Assembly: GCA_007133115.1 (NCBI GenBank) | Contig: SLNI01000147.1 | Location: forward strand, 1 to 5,113 | DNA length: 5,113 bases | Direction: 5' to 3' | Source: Thioalkalivibrio sp. | GTDB lineage: Bacteria; Pseudomonadota; Gammaproteobacteria; Ectothiorhodospirales; Ectothiorhodospiraceae | Part shown: one piece after another, positions 4,539 through 5,113 of the stretch | Numbering within the stretch: the stretch's first letter is position 1 | How the letters are laid out: each line of letters begins with the position of its first letter | The notes under the pieces: model-generated | Databases searched by the model: none | Seen by the model: the letters and a program-made list of their open reading frames with translations, nothing else | What the model was told of the DNA's origin: nothing | Translations under genes and position numbers: made by a program

Positions 4539-5066
4539 TCAGGGGCAGAGGTCCGGGCGGGCCGCGCACACCGCCTGTTGAGCCGCTCGCACGGCGTCCC
4601 GCACGCGCTGGTTACGCCCGTGCAGGGTCAGGCTCGCCACCTCCGTGTACAGCGGGTCGCGAAGCTGAAACAGCTCCTCGAGTCGCGCCCTCGGATCGGC
4701 CGTGCTGTTCAGCAGCGGTCGACGCGCGCTTCGACGCGTGCGGCGATGCTGCTCCGCGACTGGTACCCGCAGGTACACCACGAAGTGGTGCTTCAGCATC
4801 TCGCGATTCTCGGGCCGCATCACGACACCCCCGCCCGTGGCGACTACGAGGTTCTCGCGACCCAACAATTCCCGCAACATGTCGGTTTCGCGCTGGCGGA
4901 AACCCGGCTCGCCTTCGAACTCGAAGATGGTCGGGATATCCACCCCGGTGCGTTTCTCGATCTCCTGATCCGTATCCAGGAAGTCGCGCTTCAGCAGGTG
5001 AGCCAGGCCCCGGCCCACCGTGCTCTTCCCCGCGCCCATCGGACCGACCAGCACCACGTTTTCCAT
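4539..5066 (-). CDS. aroK: Shikimate kinase I
   Basis: A 175-residue cytosolic P-loop kinase that converts shikimate and ATP to shikimate 3-phosphate, step five of the pathway to chorismate. Seen here: Walker A GPMGAGKST at 8-16, Mg/shikimate-binding D31 and D33 in FLDTDQEIEKRTG, R57 and E60 in GFRQRE, the GGG shikimate-binding loop at 78-80 (ATGGGVV), the lid RRPLL with R116, and R136 in RDPLY. The order and sequence match E. coli AroK more closely than AroL. ATG at 5064-5066 is the only start available, because an in-frame TGA lies at 5094-5096; it has no good Shine-Dalgarno and no clear promoter is seen before the window ends. In many gammaproteobacteria aroB follows aroK. Here the next gene is on the opposite strand, with only 26 nt between the stop codons. 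Confidence 0.97.
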   Translation of the reverse strand: MENVVLVGPMGAGKSTVGRGLAHLLKRDFLDTDQEIEKRTGVDIPTIFEFEGEPGFRQRETDMLRELLGRENLVVATGGGVVMRPENREMLKHHFVVYLRVPVAEQHRRTRRSARRPLLNSTADPRARLEELFQLRDPLYTEVASLTLHGRNQRVRDAVRAAQQAVCAARPDLCP

Positions 5067-5113
5067 GGCGGGGAAGCCTACGCGAGCCGAAGGTCAAACA
5101 AAAGCGGGATCTG

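Noticed and set aside
4612..5097. 161-codon minus-strand frame overlapping aroK
   Set aside because: Out-of-frame shadow of aroK, very rich in Arg and Gly, without the Walker A motif.

Overview
The window is G+C-rich bacterial DNA (roughly two thirds G+C by eye) that is almost fully coded by ordinary chromosomal housekeeping genes. PepN, TatD, BolA and AroK all resemble their Escherichia coli counterparts over long stretches, so a gammaproteobacterium is likely. The base composition and the absence of enterobacterial gene order point away from Enterobacterales. A Chromatiales/Ectothiorhodospiraceae-like host is a guess from composition only. No rRNA, tRNA, CRISPR array, insertion sequence or phage gene was seen.

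Layout, left to right. (1) 1-1187, minus strand: the N-terminal 395 codons of aminopeptidase N (pepN), cut by the left edge but already containing all catalytic motifs. (2) 1188-1442: a 255-nt gap between divergent pepN and tatD. It holds the most striking non-coding structure here, a 106-bp inverted repeat with 27-bp arms (26/27 complementary) enclosing two smaller back-to-back hairpins, so that a single strand could fold into a T-shaped or cloverleaf form. (3) 1443-3103, plus strand: tatD (3'-5' nuclease), bolA, and a 100-residue protein of unknown function with a Cys-X4-Cys-X2-Cys cluster. (4) 3138-3998, minus strand: a PfkB-family sugar kinase with unusually clear resemblance to animal ketohexokinase, convergent with the 100-residue gene. 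(5) 3999-4101: a divergent promoter region. (6) 4102-4512, plus strand: a small NTF2/SnoaL-fold protein. (7) 4539-5066, minus strand: shikimate kinase (aroK), convergent with the NTF2-like gene and not followed by aroB.

The genes do not form one pathway. They cover peptide turnover (PepN), nucleic-acid processing (TatD), Fe-S/stress regulation (BolA), sugar phosphorylation (kinase) and aromatic amino-acid precursor synthesis (AroK). tatD, bolA and the 100-residue gene share a strand but have gaps of 139 and 103 nt, so co-transcription is possible but not shown. No convincing novel multi-gene system is visible. The items most worth a second look are the cloverleaf palindrome, the cysteine-bearing small protein, the ketohexokinase-like kinase, the inverted repeat in the divergent promoter region, and the separation of aroK from aroB.
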